Positions 25,687-35,627 of a stretch of 64,000 nucleotides of DNA are shown here, one piece after another. Under the pieces are notes generated by a model that saw only the letters and a list, made by a program, of their open reading frames with translations, searched no databases and was not told the DNA's origin. The DNA comes from a virus. The position numbers and the translations under genes are program-made. The stretch lies in the IMG/VR virus record IMGVR_UViG_3300017923_000003, positions 1-64,000 of that record, one strand, 5' to 3'. Numbering within the stretch: position 1 is the first letter of the stretch; each line of letters begins with the position of its first letter.

Positions 25687-26790
25687 TTATTTTAAATCTT
25701 CGTTGTTCTTCTCAATGTCCATATCCTCGCTGACATTAGAATTTGTGTCGTTATCAATCAAATCTAAAAGATATACTTCTTTTTGAACATCATAAAAACC
25801 TTCCACATTAAAATCGAGTATGTTGTCTTTGATATATTTATATACTGCCACTCTTCTTAAACCATTCTCATGTGTGAGTTCTTGAACCACATCGATAATT
25901 TCAATATCATCATATTTGATATCCTCATATTCATTATCTATTCTCTTTTCTAAATAATCATAAAGACTATCAATTATCTCCATCTGAGCAGACTCTTCGT
26001 CTCTATCTGAAGGCAGTTCGTATTCAAATTTATCAATATAGAATTTAGATGTTCTCTCCATCGACTTAATATAAACGATAGTTTTTAATATGGTATCTGT
26101 ATCCACTGTTGTGGTGCATTCACAAATGGAATCTTTTATCTCTTCCATTAAAACTTTTCTTTCTCCTCTATCAATTATATCATCACCATAGTAAAGTCTC
26201 ACGAAAATATGCATCAAAGCCACAAGTAAATCTAGATAGACTCCCATGTATGGTGCCATGTTAATCATTGTCTGAGATAATTCAAACACAGCAGTGTGTA
26301 ACGTGGACTTATAAAATAAATTATCCACGAATTCTGTTGTGTCCATAAAGCCTTTGAAAGCAACATCCGTAAGAAAATCATAATCCTCAAAGAATGGACA
26401 TTCAGCATATAATCTATAAATATCAAACACAAAAGACATATCTAATTTCTTTGTGTTATGTGTTGGTTCTATCTCCTTACAGATATCTATAATCATTTCC
26501 AGTCCTTCTGTATCAGAGGTGGATTTTGTTATCTTTTCTTTAGATGCTCTAAAATCATTAACCAACATCTTAAATATTTCTTCTCTGAATTTTAATTTCC
26601 TAGCTGATTCTTTATTTATTAAACCAGGATTCTTTTTAATCAGTGTAGCTGCAACTGAATACTCTTTTAAATATAAAGCTCCCTCTATACCGTACTCAAA
26701 ATAAATCACAGCTTTATGGAAAGGGTTACCACTTAACTGGTATCTTTCCACTAAATCTCTTATCTTCTCCACATCCCTCAATGTCAGCAT
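25687..26790 (-). CDS. unknown helical protein
   Basis: The 367-residue product starts at ATG 26790, sharing one base with the upstream stop (TGATG), so translation is coupled. It is mainly helical with an acidic C-terminal tail of about 30 residues. It is the last gene of a three-gene unit 28182-25687 behind an early-type promoter. No domain is recognised. Confidence 0.55.
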   Translation of the reverse strand: MLTLRDVEKIRDLVERYQLSGNPFHKAVIYFEYGIEGALYLKEYSVAATLIKKNPGLINKESARKLKFREEIFKMLVNDFRASKEKITKSTSDTEGLEMIIDICKEIEPTHNTKKLDMSFVFDIYRLYAECPFFEDYDFLTDVAFKGFMDTTEFVDNLFYKSTLHTAVFELSQTMINMAPYMGVYLDLLVALMHIFVRLYYGDDIIDRGERKVLMEEIKDSICECTTTVDTDTILKTIVYIKSMERTSKFYIDKFEYELPSDRDEESAQMEIIDSLYDYLEKRIDNEYEDIKYDDIEIIDVVQELTHENGLRRVAVYKYIKDNILDFNVEGFYDVQKEVYLLDLIDNDTNSNVSEDMDIEKNNEDLK

Positions 26791-27647
26791 CAATATCCTC
26801 CTCTCAATTTCTCTGTTATATCCTTTGCTAAAATTTTATTGTCTGTTTTAGAATCCACATAATATGGTAACATGTCTGTTAAGGAACGCACAAATTTTTC
26901 AAAATTATCATTTATATAAGAAATAATGTAGTCCCTTGACTTATAATCTAAAAGCCACTCAAACATAAGTTCCAACATATGTTCCTTATATGTTTGATAG
27001 AATTCATCACAAAGTATAGGTACAACTCTGTATTTCTCGTAATCAATAGGCGTATCCTTATCAACCACGAATCTTTCTTCATTGAATTTGTCGTCACTTT
27101 CAGCTGTTATACCCTGCATATTTTTATACATCATAAGGTAATCAACTGGTGAACCCAACCATTCTATAACTTGACCAACCCATATTGCAACGGTTTCTAC
27201 AAGTGTATTTAAAACCATCTTTTCATTTAAGAGTTCAACAAATTCACCCGGAACCTCATTTAAATAATAGATGGCTAGATTGGGGCACTGCTCAATTAAC
27301 ATATTATCATTAAAACTTTCTATTAATTCATCCAAAAGTTTTTTGTCTTTTGGGTATCCTCTATAAAAAGGCAGATACATAATATCAATAGCCTTCTCAC
27401 AATATATATGGCACTTACCGCAGTCTTCGTCACAATCCATCCATGATTTTTTATTTTTAAAATTTAAAACATCTATTATCTCTTCTATATATTCATGTAT
27501 TAGATCCTCATGACGAAACACCTCAAAGAAAAATGGTGTCTTTTCAATAAGTTCATATAACCCGTCTCCTATTTCTCTAAAAACTTTAGGATCGTTTGTA
27601 ACATCGTATAAATTTTTAAAATACATATAATCTTTTACATTTACCAT
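26790..27647 (-). CDS. unknown protein with a four-cysteine cluster
   Basis: The 285-residue product starts at ATG 27647 behind GGGAGGTGA. The ATG at 27674 precedes that site and is rejected. About residues 70-85 there is WMDCDEDCGKCHIYC (C-x3-C-x2-C-x3-C), a spacing that could bind zinc or an iron-sulfur cluster. The rest is helical, with a partly hydrophobic segment around LVETVAIWVGQVIEWLG. No family is recognised. Confidence 0.55.
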   Translation of the reverse strand: MVNVKDYMYFKNLYDVTNDPKVFREIGDGLYELIEKTPFFFEVFRHEDLIHEYIEEIIDVLNFKNKKSWMDCDEDCGKCHIYCEKAIDIMYLPFYRGYPKDKKLLDELIESFNDNMLIEQCPNLAIYYLNEVPGEFVELLNEKMVLNTLVETVAIWVGQVIEWLGSPVDYLMMYKNMQGITAESDDKFNEERFVVDKDTPIDYEKYRVVPILCDEFYQTYKEHMLELMFEWLLDYKSRDYIISYINDNFEKFVRSLTDMLPYYVDSKTDNKILAKDITEKLRGGY

Positions 27648-27666
27648 TTCTTCACCTCCCAATTTC

Positions 27667-28182
27667 TCAATCATGTACCTTACATTCCTCTATTATAGTG
27701 TTAAGATTGCGAGAAAATTTATTCTTAATGGTTTTGGTATCCAAAATCAATTCAGCCATCTTAATGAGCTCTTTTAAAAGCGTATTCTCATTCTTATCTT
27801 TTATTAAGGATAGAAAATCACGTAAATGTGATTCATCGACCTCATGTAATATTTGGATTAAGAATTTTACTACACTTTCTTTATTATCTATTGAGTCCAT
27901 TATATTTTTTATGAGCATATATAATTCCTTACCCATTAAACACTGTATCTTTAATGAATCCAAAAGCATCTCAATATTATCCTTACTGTTTGCTTTTTTT
28001 ATTACCTCTTTAATTAGCTCCTCGTCATTTTCCCTCAATATTTTAGAATGTCTGGACTCATTTAAATGTTTCACTATATTAAAATTGATATTCTTAGCTA
28101 TTTCTAAAACTTCTTCATCTTCAATATTTTCTATTTCTTTTGGATCATTTAAAACTCTTAAAAAACTATAAACTGCATTCAT
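27667..28182 (-). CDS. unknown helical protein
   Basis: The 171-residue product starts at ATG 28182 behind AGGAGATG. It consists of leucine- and lysine-rich amphipathic helices and no motif is recognised. It is the first gene of the unit driven by the early-type promoter at 28228. Confidence 0.55.
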   Translation of the reverse strand: MNAVYSFLRVLNDPKEIENIEDEEVLEIAKNINFNIVKHLNESRHSKILRENDEELIKEVIKKANSKDNIEMLLDSLKIQCLMGKELYMLIKNIMDSIDNKESVVKFLIQILHEVDESHLRDFLSLIKDKNENTLLKELIKMAELILDTKTIKNKFSRNLNTIIEECKVHD

Positions 28183-28227
28183 CAATAATCATCTCCTAAT
28201 TAATATTATTATTACCGTTCTAATATA

Positions 28228-28239
28228 ATAATATATAAT
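28228..28239 (-). promoter_or_regulatory. early-type promoter
   Basis: Exact minus-strand ATTATATATTAT, 46 nt before the ATG at 28182. It lies directly after the stop of the late-type gene at 28252, with no terminator between. Confidence 0.6.
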
Positions 28240-28251
28240 TGAAGAAAAATA

Positions 28252-28626
28252 CTAGAGTGTGTGTTTTAAATTATCATACACTGCTAATAACTCCGGGATA
28301 TTCTCTGGATTCATTATAAACACATCACTCGTACAATCAAAGTCATCGGGATGTGAAACCCCATTTAATTTCATGAGTATAAACCAAAGATCTGGAGTAC
28401 CATAAAGTGTGTTGGATAATATCTTTGGTTTATTATCGAAAGTTTTTACTTCATCTCTATCAAATGTTAAAACCATCTTGTTTTTTTGGATGATATCGGA
28501 ACACAAATCCAAAATATGTTCATTTTTTAATTTTTTTATTTTACAGTTATCAAAGTTGAATATACTTTCATCCAATAAATTAACATATTCAGAATAACTT
28601 GAAAAATCCTCTTTATTTAGATACAT
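28252..28626 (-). CDS. putative baseplate wedge protein, gp53-like
   Basis: The 124-residue product starts at ATG 28626 (GAAAGGGG). The segment NTLYGTPDLWFILMKLNGVSHPDDF resembles the YG...W.LLLLNN...P.DW signature of T4 gp53-type wedge proteins, a short domain found in many contractile tails. It follows a virion-like gene by three bases and shares its late-type promoter. The assignment rests on one motif. Confidence 0.45.
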   Translation of the reverse strand: MYLNKEDFSSYSEYVNLLDESIFNFDNCKIKKLKNEHILDLCSDIIQKNKMVLTFDRDEVKTFDNKPKILSNTLYGTPDLWFILMKLNGVSHPDDFDCTSDVFIMNPENIPELLAVYDNLKHTL

Positions 28627-28629
28627 TTA

Positions 28630-29388
28630 TTAATCCCCTTTCATTGGTATAATATCGGGTATATGCATAATTCTAAAATCATTTAAATCACCGGAAATAA
28701 AACAACCTATCATTTCGTGACCATATTTTATAACCCTATCGTTTAACCCCTCATATTTAACATTGAAAAATTGGAAAGGTTTTATAATTGGGTGCACATG
28801 TTTTCTATGTGGTTGTGGTGGGTGTCCATCCCCTCTTGAATCTACAAGATGATCGTGTTTTAAATCCATTGAGGAAAAGGAGAAGTTTATTGGCCTACTT
28901 ACACCATTTTGCTCAAACGGTTTAAAAACAAAATCCGGAAGATCTTTAACGACAGCATTTCTAATAGCCGGTGGTGAAGATTTTATTGTGGGACTAGGTG
29001 AGGAAACCTCCGTTGTTTCTATTTCGTCTACCCTTTCTTTAAATGGTGGTTTTGCATAACTACCACCAACAGGTACAACTTCAGTTTCTGTTATACAATG
29101 TGAGTGTGTCATCTTATATATCTGACCAAACATCCAACTTCTATAATCTGTCATGGCTTTTGCTTTTAAAAAATTAGCTGTCGATACATTCTTAGCCATG
29201 TTTGTTTTATTTAAAACGTGAGAACTTTCGTTTGTTGGTTCGTTCTTTGTTATTGGTGGTAATTTTTCTAACTTTGGCATTAACCTAGGTATACTTATCT
29301 CAAATTCCTTTGAGGTTATATGTGCTCTAGGTGTGAGTAATATGCATTTTTCTATGCTGGTTGGTTCAAAATACTCGTTATTAAACAT
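28630..29388 (-). CDS. unknown protein, probably virion-associated
   Basis: The 252-residue product starts at ATG 29388 behind TAGGAGG. It is rich in Pro, Ser and His (a cluster DGHPPQPHRKHVHP about residue 195), with no helix-rich core, which suits an extended structural or baseplate protein. It pairs with the gp53-like gene behind a late-type promoter. No family is recognised. Confidence 0.5.
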   Translation of the reverse strand: MFNNEYFEPTSIEKCILLTPRAHITSKEFEISIPRLMPKLEKLPPITKNEPTNESSHVLNKTNMAKNVSTANFLKAKAMTDYRSWMFGQIYKMTHSHCITETEVVPVGGSYAKPPFKERVDEIETTEVSSPSPTIKSSPPAIRNAVVKDLPDFVFKPFEQNGVSRPINFSFSSMDLKHDHLVDSRGDGHPPQPHRKHVHPIIKPFQFFNVKYEGLNDRVIKYGHEMIGCFISGDLNDFRIMHIPDIIPMKGD

Positions 29389-29442
29389 TTAAAAACCTCC
29401 TAATACTTTTGTACCTCCAAATGTCGGAAACAAAATAATGTA

Positions 29443-29456
29443 CTAATTTAATTGTT
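29443..29456 (-). promoter_or_regulatory. AACA-type (late-like) promoter
   Basis: Minus-strand AACAATTAAATTAG, 55 nt before the ATG at 29388. Confidence 0.55.
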
Positions 29457-29502
29457 TCATGCGGTATTATATTTCAATATTATCAGTGGGAGGCTCAAAA
29501 TT

Positions 29503-30600
29503 ATGGATATCGTAAAAAAATATGAAAAAACAATAAATTCTAATAATAGAGTTATGACAGTAGATGCAATACACGGTGTTAATGTTTATGAGACAGTAAT
29601 AGAACCTTTAATGAATTTGTATTCCAATAAAGGTGTTAAAGTTTTAGCTTCAGGTGTGGAGCAAGAAAGAATTTTGGATCACTATGATGTGGATTACGAG
29701 AGAATAACAGATTTCTATGAGTTGAAGAAAAAGGAAAGCGGCATGCAATACGAGCTAAAAGAAAACGACACTACAGCTGACTTAACTTTCATATGGTCTT
29801 CTAATTTTACCGGTGTAGAACATATACATGAAATCAAAAGAAATTTTAAAACTTCAGTTGTTGATATAGGAGATTCTTTTTTAGTTGATTATTTTTCAAA
29901 CGGGGATGTAATAAAACATATTAGAAACTGTGACCTTTACTTAGATAAAATAAATAAACTACCAAAGTATTCTCAGGAGTTAGTTTATTTTGCCAATAGA
30001 ATAAGAAACGGCACAATGGAAGAATTGGAAAATATAAATAACAGATCATATGTTGTATCAGATAAAAAACCAGAACTTGAAGAAATTTTTGATTATGATG
30101 TTGCTGTTGTTTCAAAATTCTATGTTGGGGATACTAATAAAAAGATAAGAAGTTACATATTTGATTATCACGGTGCCGAACCAAGAAAAGGCGAGAGAAT
30201 GATTGCATACCAACCAATCAAAACAAAAGACTCAAAAGGAAATGAAATAGAAATACAACTTGGGGAAGAATTGATAGTAAAGGATGCCAGAATGAATAAT
30301 GATGGATGTTTCTATGGTGTCTTTGATTTCAAAGGAAAAGAAGTGGAACTTTGGATCGACATGAACTTTATTAATGTTTTGTATGGTTTAGATTATGATG
30401 AGTATATGGCTGGTGGTGTTAGGTTATATTATTCTTACGTTATTCCACCAAAGATGGTGGTAGATAAATCTTATGATACTTTATTTTTTGAAATGAAAAA
30501 TAACGATATAAATAATAAGAGGGTTTTTTATTCTGTAGCCCGTGCAGCAAGAAGAGATATAAAAGTGGTTTATGATAGTGACAATAGATTTGTATATTAA
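29503..30600 (+). CDS. unknown protein
   Basis: The 365-residue product starts at ATG 29503, with GGGAGG nine bases upstream. A longer frame from 29452 runs through the promoter region and is rejected. It is a soluble mixed alpha/beta protein. A weak AACA-like site (AACAAAATAATGTAC, 29429-29443) lies upstream. It ends at a terminator shared with the tail tube gene. No domain is recognised. Confidence 0.6.
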   Translation: MDIVKKYEKTINSNNRVMTVDAIHGVNVYETVIEPLMNLYSNKGVKVLASGVEQERILDHYDVDYERITDFYELKKKESGMQYELKENDTTADLTFIWSSNFTGVEHIHEIKRNFKTSVVDIGDSFLVDYFSNGDVIKHIRNCDLYLDKINKLPKYSQELVYFANRIRNGTMEELENINNRSYVVSDKKPELEEIFDYDVAVVSKFYVGDTNKKIRSYIFDYHGAEPRKGERMIAYQPIKTKDSKGNEIEIQLGEELIVKDARMNNDGCFYGVFDFKGKEVELWIDMNFINVLYGLDYDEYMAGGVRLYYSYVIPPKMVVDKSYDTLFFEMKNNDINNKRVFYSVARAARRDIKVVYDSDNRFVY

Positions 30601-30610
30601 AAATAAAAAG

Positions 30611-30630
30611 GCAGGGGTGTGAGCCCCTGC
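30611..30630. terminator. bidirectional terminator
   Basis: GCAGGGG / CCCCTGC with loop TGTGAG and A/T runs on both sides separates convergent genes. Confidence 0.85.
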
Positions 30631-30641
30631 TTAATTTTTAT

Positions 30642-31463
30642 TTAAGGAAATTCAATGTTATCTGCTTTAGATGTTACTCCACCAATTTCACCGTTCATTT
30701 CTTCTAAGAACTCATAACACTTATCGGTTATCATTTTATTATTAGTAATAAACTGACAACTGTAAGGTGTGGTAATCTCTGGTGGTGTGTTCTCACCTTT
30801 GTTTTTGTTATTGATGCTAAGCTGTGCATTTTTAGGCATCATATTTAACAGATAAGCTGAAAATTCAATAGCGGATTCACTTGGGTCTAATGTAAAATAA
30901 ACACCACTCATTGTATGGTTAGCGTTGGTGTATTCTAAATCAGCACCATGATATCTTCCTCTATCTGTATAAGGATCCATAATACCTGTCATCCAGTTGT
31001 ACTGATAACGGGTTAGGAATTGCCCTCTAAGTTCAGCAGGGAATCTCATTGTCACTTCTCTTGTCAAACCTGTAACATTATTTGCAACATCCATGGTCTG
31101 AGATTCAACACCACTAGTAACTTCTGAGAAGTTCATAGTAGGATCTGTGATACCATCAAACCCAACACAATACCCAATCAATAAAGTTTTAAAGAATTTA
31201 GTTTGATCTTCAAATTGATCCTCCATAAACTTGGGCATTCTGGTTGGGATAAAGTATCCTCTACCTGGTTGGTAGGGTGTTAACTTTTTAAGGTTAACCA
31301 TATCAAGCTGCAAAAGATCAGTATATATTCTATTTGCAATATCGTCTTCTTTATAATTAGCTAAAAAATGATTGTTTACACCACCGGCATTAAACTGATC
31401 GCCTTTTAGTGATGAACCATTAATAGTATTTTGATAAGCTGTGCTGGCTTCATCTTTGGCCAT
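30642..31463 (-). CDS. tail tube protein
   Basis: The 273-residue product starts at ATG 31463 behind AGAGAGGTGAG. It lies directly downstream of the sheath gene (32-base gap), which is the usual sheath-tube order of myophages. Its size and its beta-prone segments (MDVANNVTGLTREVTMRFPA, MSGVYFTLDPSES) fit a tube protein that polymerises inside the sheath. The call relies mainly on position and size. Confidence 0.65.
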   Translation of the reverse strand: MAKDEASTAYQNTINGSSLKGDQFNAGGVNNHFLANYKEDDIANRIYTDLLQLDMVNLKKLTPYQPGRGYFIPTRMPKFMEDQFEDQTKFFKTLLIGYCVGFDGITDPTMNFSEVTSGVESQTMDVANNVTGLTREVTMRFPAELRGQFLTRYQYNWMTGIMDPYTDRGRYHGADLEYTNANHTMSGVYFTLDPSESAIEFSAYLLNMMPKNAQLSINNKNKGENTPPEITTPYSCQFITNNKMITDKCYEFLEEMNGEIGGVTSKADNIEFP

Positions 31464-31495
31464 TTAAATCTCACCTCTCTTTATAAATTTATATA

Positions 31496-33493
31496 TTATA
31501 GCTTCTCCTTTGGCATTGTGTATAGATATGCTCTATAACGTTTAATAGACCCATTAGGCCACCAATAGAGTGCCATAGTAACATCGCCACGAGCTTCTTC
31601 TTGTTCGTTTTTAAAGTAAGCTTCAACCTGAATCTTAGCACACTTTCCACCGAATCTATCGTTCATTAGTTCTTCTAATTCTCTACGAACAGATTCAATG
31701 TTTTGTGGGGTATCCAGTTTATGTTTTCTAGCTTCTAATAAAGGCACATAGTATTTAATGATTCTGCCTTTAATCATAATGTTGAATGCTTCTTTTAATT
31801 TAGAGTATTGACCGATAATATTTGTCATCTGACCGTTTAAGAAAATTCCGTCGGAATCTCTTGAAACTATATTGAAGTTCATGTCATCCATTCTTTGTTT
31901 ATCATCAAGTGTATTAATTGATGGTAGAATGTTATCGGATTCAATTCCACTAATATATACATTGTCTCCAGCAAATGGTTCTTTAAAACCATTCATATAA
32001 TGATCGATTAAGTTCAGATATAGTAAAATAGAGATAGGAACTCTATATATCTTACCATTATCATCTGATCTATAAGGTACTGTTTCACCCAGTTTCATCA
32101 TTTGCTGGTTTTCTGGGTTGAATGTCATATTCCATGTTTCCAGCATGTCGATTGTTTTTGCTGTAACTGGAACACCAGCTAAATACAACATATCCAATCT
32201 TGACTTTTTAACAAGTCCAGAAATAGCTTCTTTTACTACAGTTGGGTATCCAGGGTCAAGAATAATATCACCGGACACTTTCTGAATATCAAATAAAACA
32301 GGATCAATAGCACCTGACCAAGCATCTGCAAATAACTTTTCTACAACCTTATCGCCAGTTGCATTTTCATATTCCCAATCAAACCTTTTCATTTTAGCCA
32401 GTTCCCCATCACTACCTTCAGCCAAAGTAATATTTGTATCAATATTATTTGGGAAGATAAGATTTAGGTTAATACCTTCCTCTTCAGGGAAGATTGAATC
32501 ACTAAATAAGTCAAGATTATTAAGGAATGATTCATCTAATAATGAAACGAATGTTTTTAATTCGTTTAAACGATCAACTAAGTTTGTGATAGGATTAGTT
32601 GTAGTGAGTGCATTAAGGTTTGTGATGACCTCATCAATCATATCTTCAAAAAGATCGTTAAACAGTTCGTAATTATCCTCATACATTGTTACACCCAATT
32701 TAGCACTGTAATTATTAATTACGGTGTCAAAAGCTACCGGAATATCATTATCAGTTAAATCAGGTACATGAGAAACCTCATAGTCATCGATAACATTACC
32801 CGTTTTCATATCGGCTAACATATAATTTTTAAGAGGATACCCTTGTGCATCTTTAATAGTATCGTTAAGAATTATCTGATAAGCGTTACCGAATTTACCT
32901 CTACCTAGAACGGAAAAACCGTAAATAGGAAGAACTGCTGGTGAACCAGCTGCTGGTAAACTATCGTCCATATCTAAGGCTGCTGTAACATCCAGTTCCC
33001 CAGAGTTTTGGACTGAAGCTATATGTTTGATTAATGTGTTGAATTCATATGAACTAACAACCACCTCTTCTAGATCACCAGCATCATTTTGACTTTCAAA
33101 AACTGCACCAGTATCATCTAAGTAAAAGGTAACATCTGTTTTCTCAGAAATTTCTAGTTCATATAATGCATTGGCTAAAGCTGCATCTTCAGCTGTTAGT
33201 CTTCTTGCAATTAAACGACCACCAGCTATAATATGTTTTCTAGCAAATTCCATCATAAGACCATATTTCTTTGTGTTTAAATCACCAAAGGCTTCATCAA
33301 AGTCTCTTAAAGCTGTGGATCCACTAAATTCTAAAAATCCATCATCTAAACCCTCTCCCGACAAAATAAACATAACCAGAGTTGCTGTATCAGGTAAAGC
33401 AGGCAATGGATCGTCCTGTCTTGTTCTATCTACTTCATAATATGTGGTATGTGGAAATGAGTATTGAAAATTCTCACCATAAATTAGTTCCAT
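31496..33493 (-). CDS. contractile tail sheath protein
   Basis: The 665-residue product starts at ATG 33493 behind AAAGGAGG. It is of myophage sheath size. The N-terminal part has LPALPDTATLVMFILSGEG and a glycine-rich ARRLTAEDA region. The C-terminal third has DMNFNIVSRDSDGIFLNGQMT and VRRELEELMNDRFGG, followed by a basic end, as in sheath C-terminal domains that hold the contractile fold. The middle (about 230-400) is an acidic insertion domain. A late-type promoter precedes it, with the tube gene next in the unit. Confidence 0.8.
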   Translation of the reverse strand: MELIYGENFQYSFPHTTYYEVDRTRQDDPLPALPDTATLVMFILSGEGLDDGFLEFSGSTALRDFDEAFGDLNTKKYGLMMEFARKHIIAGGRLIARRLTAEDAALANALYELEISEKTDVTFYLDDTGAVFESQNDAGDLEEVVVSSYEFNTLIKHIASVQNSGELDVTAALDMDDSLPAAGSPAVLPIYGFSVLGRGKFGNAYQIILNDTIKDAQGYPLKNYMLADMKTGNVIDDYEVSHVPDLTDNDIPVAFDTVINNYSAKLGVTMYEDNYELFNDLFEDMIDEVITNLNALTTTNPITNLVDRLNELKTFVSLLDESFLNNLDLFSDSIFPEEEGINLNLIFPNNIDTNITLAEGSDGELAKMKRFDWEYENATGDKVVEKLFADAWSGAIDPVLFDIQKVSGDIILDPGYPTVVKEAISGLVKKSRLDMLYLAGVPVTAKTIDMLETWNMTFNPENQQMMKLGETVPYRSDDNGKIYRVPISILLYLNLIDHYMNGFKEPFAGDNVYISGIESDNILPSINTLDDKQRMDDMNFNIVSRDSDGIFLNGQMTNIIGQYSKLKEAFNIMIKGRIIKYYVPLLEARKHKLDTPQNIESVRRELEELMNDRFGGKCAKIQVEAYFKNEQEEARGDVTMALYWWPNGSIKRYRAYLYTMPKEKL

Positions 33494-33521
33494 TTATGTT
33501 ATTCCTCCTTTCAATTATTGA

Positions 33522-33535
33522 CTATAAAAATTGTT
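33522..33535 (-). promoter_or_regulatory. AACA-type (late-like) promoter of sheath/tube unit
   Basis: Minus-strand AACAATTTTTATAG, 29 nt before the ATG at 33493. Confidence 0.6.
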
Positions 33536-33591
33536 AAATTGTGACGCTTATATAAGATAACCCTATGGATAAAATATTTTTTCATAATTGA

Positions 33592-33604
33592 AACAATGAT
33601 TTGA
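33592..33604 (+). promoter_or_regulatory. weak AACA-type promoter candidate
   Basis: AACAATGATTTGA lies 26 nt before the ATG at 33630. It shares AACAA and TTGAAG with the site at 160 rather than the common TAG end. Confidence 0.35.
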
Positions 33605-33629
33605 AGCAAAAATAAAAGGAGGGATTGTT

Positions 33630-34265
33630 ATGTTAGTGAATATGATAGCCAGACAATTAAATAATTTAGAATATACTTATATTGACGAAAACTGTTTTCC
33701 AGACAATGAAAGGGTTGGTGATTATAATTACCATATAGAAAGGTATCGTGATGACAATATCACAAAATCAAAAGAAGTCGTAAATGAGATTATCTCAATT
33801 AAATCTGTAATAGAAAGATTTTTTGGGATAAACATCAATAGTAATGACCCAAAAATAATATCGAAAGTTTACCGTTTTTTAGTATCAAAGAGGTTAAACA
33901 ATGTAGCTGATATAGTTGCAAGTTATATAATGTTTAATGAGGACAGACTTTATGAACAGTATCGTGACCGTGTTAAAAGAGAAGATGTAGATCATACAGC
34001 AAATATATATGGTGTGAGTAGAAAAGAATCAGTTATAAGAAATAGTCTATCATATATAGTTTCTGACTGTCTTATGGATGACCTATCTGAATTTATTCCA
34101 AATGATCAGCTTTCTTTTATTGAGGATTATATCGAAATAAAAGATGACATCTCTCCGTACCATCTATTGGTGTCAACTGTTTATGGGGATGACATTCATT
34201 ATCTTGTGAATATATCAGAAAAGGTTAGATTAAGATTAAAAAATAGAGAATTACAAAATAACTAA
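33630..34265 (+). CDS. unknown protein in post-sheath unit
   Basis: The 211-residue product starts at ATG 33630 behind AAAAGGAGGG. It is mostly helical and charged, with no motif recognised. It is the first of four closely spaced plus-strand genes (33630-36092) divergent from the sheath gene. A role in tail assembly is possible from position only. Confidence 0.55.
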   Translation: MLVNMIARQLNNLEYTYIDENCFPDNERVGDYNYHIERYRDDNITKSKEVVNEIISIKSVIERFFGININSNDPKIISKVYRFLVSKRLNNVADIVASYIMFNEDRLYEQYRDRVKREDVDHTANIYGVSRKESVIRNSLSYIVSDCLMDDLSEFIPNDQLSFIEDYIEIKDDISPYHLLVSTVYGDDIHYLVNISEKVRLRLKNRELQNN

Positions 34266-34281
34266 TAAGGGGATGGATAAA

Positions 34282-34917
34282 ATGGAAGAATTAGCTGTTT
34301 ATAATGACGAAAAAGAAATGATGGAGCAGATTAATAAAGATTTAAAAGATGAAAACACAATGGAATATCAGGATGCTAACTTTTATGAATTAAACGAATA
34401 TATAAAAGAGTGGGTTCTTGAATATGAGAAAAATATGAAAGAAGCTTTTGAAGATGAAGATAAAAAAGAGGTAACTGATGAAGTATACGATAAAGCAATG
34501 GGTGTAGTAGAAAGTGTTAAAGAAAGAAATGTTAGTGATGAGTATGTCCAAGGTATAGTGTCATATCTTGATACACTTGATTTATCATTCTTAGATAATT
34601 ATGATAAGATAAAAGAACATAATGCTTTATTTTTAGCCTTCATTCAGAACACATGCAACGAAAAAGGTGTAGATTATAAAATGTTTACTAAATTGGTAAA
34701 GGCTAATATTAATTCAATAGCAGAGTCAAGAAGAGAAGAAAAAACATTTGGTGCATTCTGTTACCTGATCACAAAAGAAGAAAGTGTAAACGAGAACTTA
34801 GAAACAAGATATAAATTTATTAAACTATTTTTAAACTCCATGGTTGATACTTATGGTAAAAAGGTATTTAAAAAAATAATCGAACTCTACAATCAGTACA
34901 CCTCTAAAAAAGAGTAG
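34282..34917 (+). CDS. unknown helical acidic protein
   Basis: The 211-residue product starts at ATG 34282, nine bases after AAGGGG. An ATG at 34273 abuts the site. The first half is strongly acidic (EYEKNMKEAFEDEDKKEVTD). The second half is helical. It is the second gene of the post-sheath unit. No family is recognised. Confidence 0.55.
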   Translation: MEELAVYNDEKEMMEQINKDLKDENTMEYQDANFYELNEYIKEWVLEYEKNMKEAFEDEDKKEVTDEVYDKAMGVVESVKERNVSDEYVQGIVSYLDTLDLSFLDNYDKIKEHNALFLAFIQNTCNEKGVDYKMFTKLVKANINSIAESRREEKTFGAFCYLITKEESVNENLETRYKFIKLFLNSMVDTYGKKVFKKIIELYNQYTSKKE

Positions 34918-34928
34918 GAGGGGAATGA

Positions 34929-35606
34929 ATGGAAAAACATCTTAAATTAATAGATGGAAATTGGTGTGTGAATGAACCTATTATAGAAATGATATTGAAC
35001 GAAGAAAACATATTAGAGGATAAAGAAATAATGAGTATTTTTGGTTTTGGTCCTTTAATCATAGTTGAAGATGAGAACAAAAAAGTAGTGGATGAGAGAG
35101 CATTGGTTTTAGCAACAGTTTTTACTACTAAGCCAGTGGAAGTGGAAAGAAATAAAGAAGAAGGAACATACACTTTAAAATACGATATGAAACATCAAAA
35201 ATCTCATCCCTTTTGTATGGGACAAAAAGTTATCTCCGATATAACTAATGTGGAGAAGATGTTTGATTTACTGTCCTCAGGAAAATTAACGAACAAAATA
35301 GATCCAGATTTGTATCTTGATATCATATTAAACAATATGAATTTAAATGAAAGATTAAATGTTTCAGAAAGAGATATAGAATTATTATTGGCAAACTATA
35401 TAAGAGATGCTAAAGATCCGTCTAAACCATTACGCACAACAGGAAAAGAAGACTATGTTCTATTATCTTATAAAAATCTTGTAGCCCAACAGTCCACATT
35501 TGCGGCTATGACATATGAAGATCCCAAGACAATGATGTCTGTATCCCTCGTTAAAGATGACAGTAAAGAAGCACCTTCTCCACTAGAAAAATATATGAAA
35601 TTATAA
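34929..35606 (+). CDS. unknown protein in post-sheath unit
   Basis: The 225-residue product starts at ATG 34929 behind TAGGAGGGG. The N-terminal half is beta-prone (IMSIFGFGPLIIVEDENKKV, ALVLATVFTTKPVEVERN). The C-terminal half is helical with AAMTYEDPKTMMSVSLV. No family is recognised. The order after sheath/tube would suit a tail assembly or virion protein. Confidence 0.55.
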   Translation: MEKHLKLIDGNWCVNEPIIEMILNEENILEDKEIMSIFGFGPLIIVEDENKKVVDERALVLATVFTTKPVEVERNKEEGTYTLKYDMKHQKSHPFCMGQKVISDITNVEKMFDLLSSGKLTNKIDPDLYLDIILNNMNLNERLNVSERDIELLLANYIRDAKDPSKPLRTTGKEDYVLLSYKNLVAQQSTFAAMTYEDPKTMMSVSLVKDDSKEAPSPLEKYMKL

Positions 35607-35627
35607 AAATAGGGAAGGTGCCTTAAA

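Noticed and set aside
31489-31498. Plus-strand TATATATTAT between sheath and tube genes
   Set aside because: It is antisense to both genes, spans the sheath stop codon and faces no plus-strand gene, so it is probably chance in AT-rich DNA.
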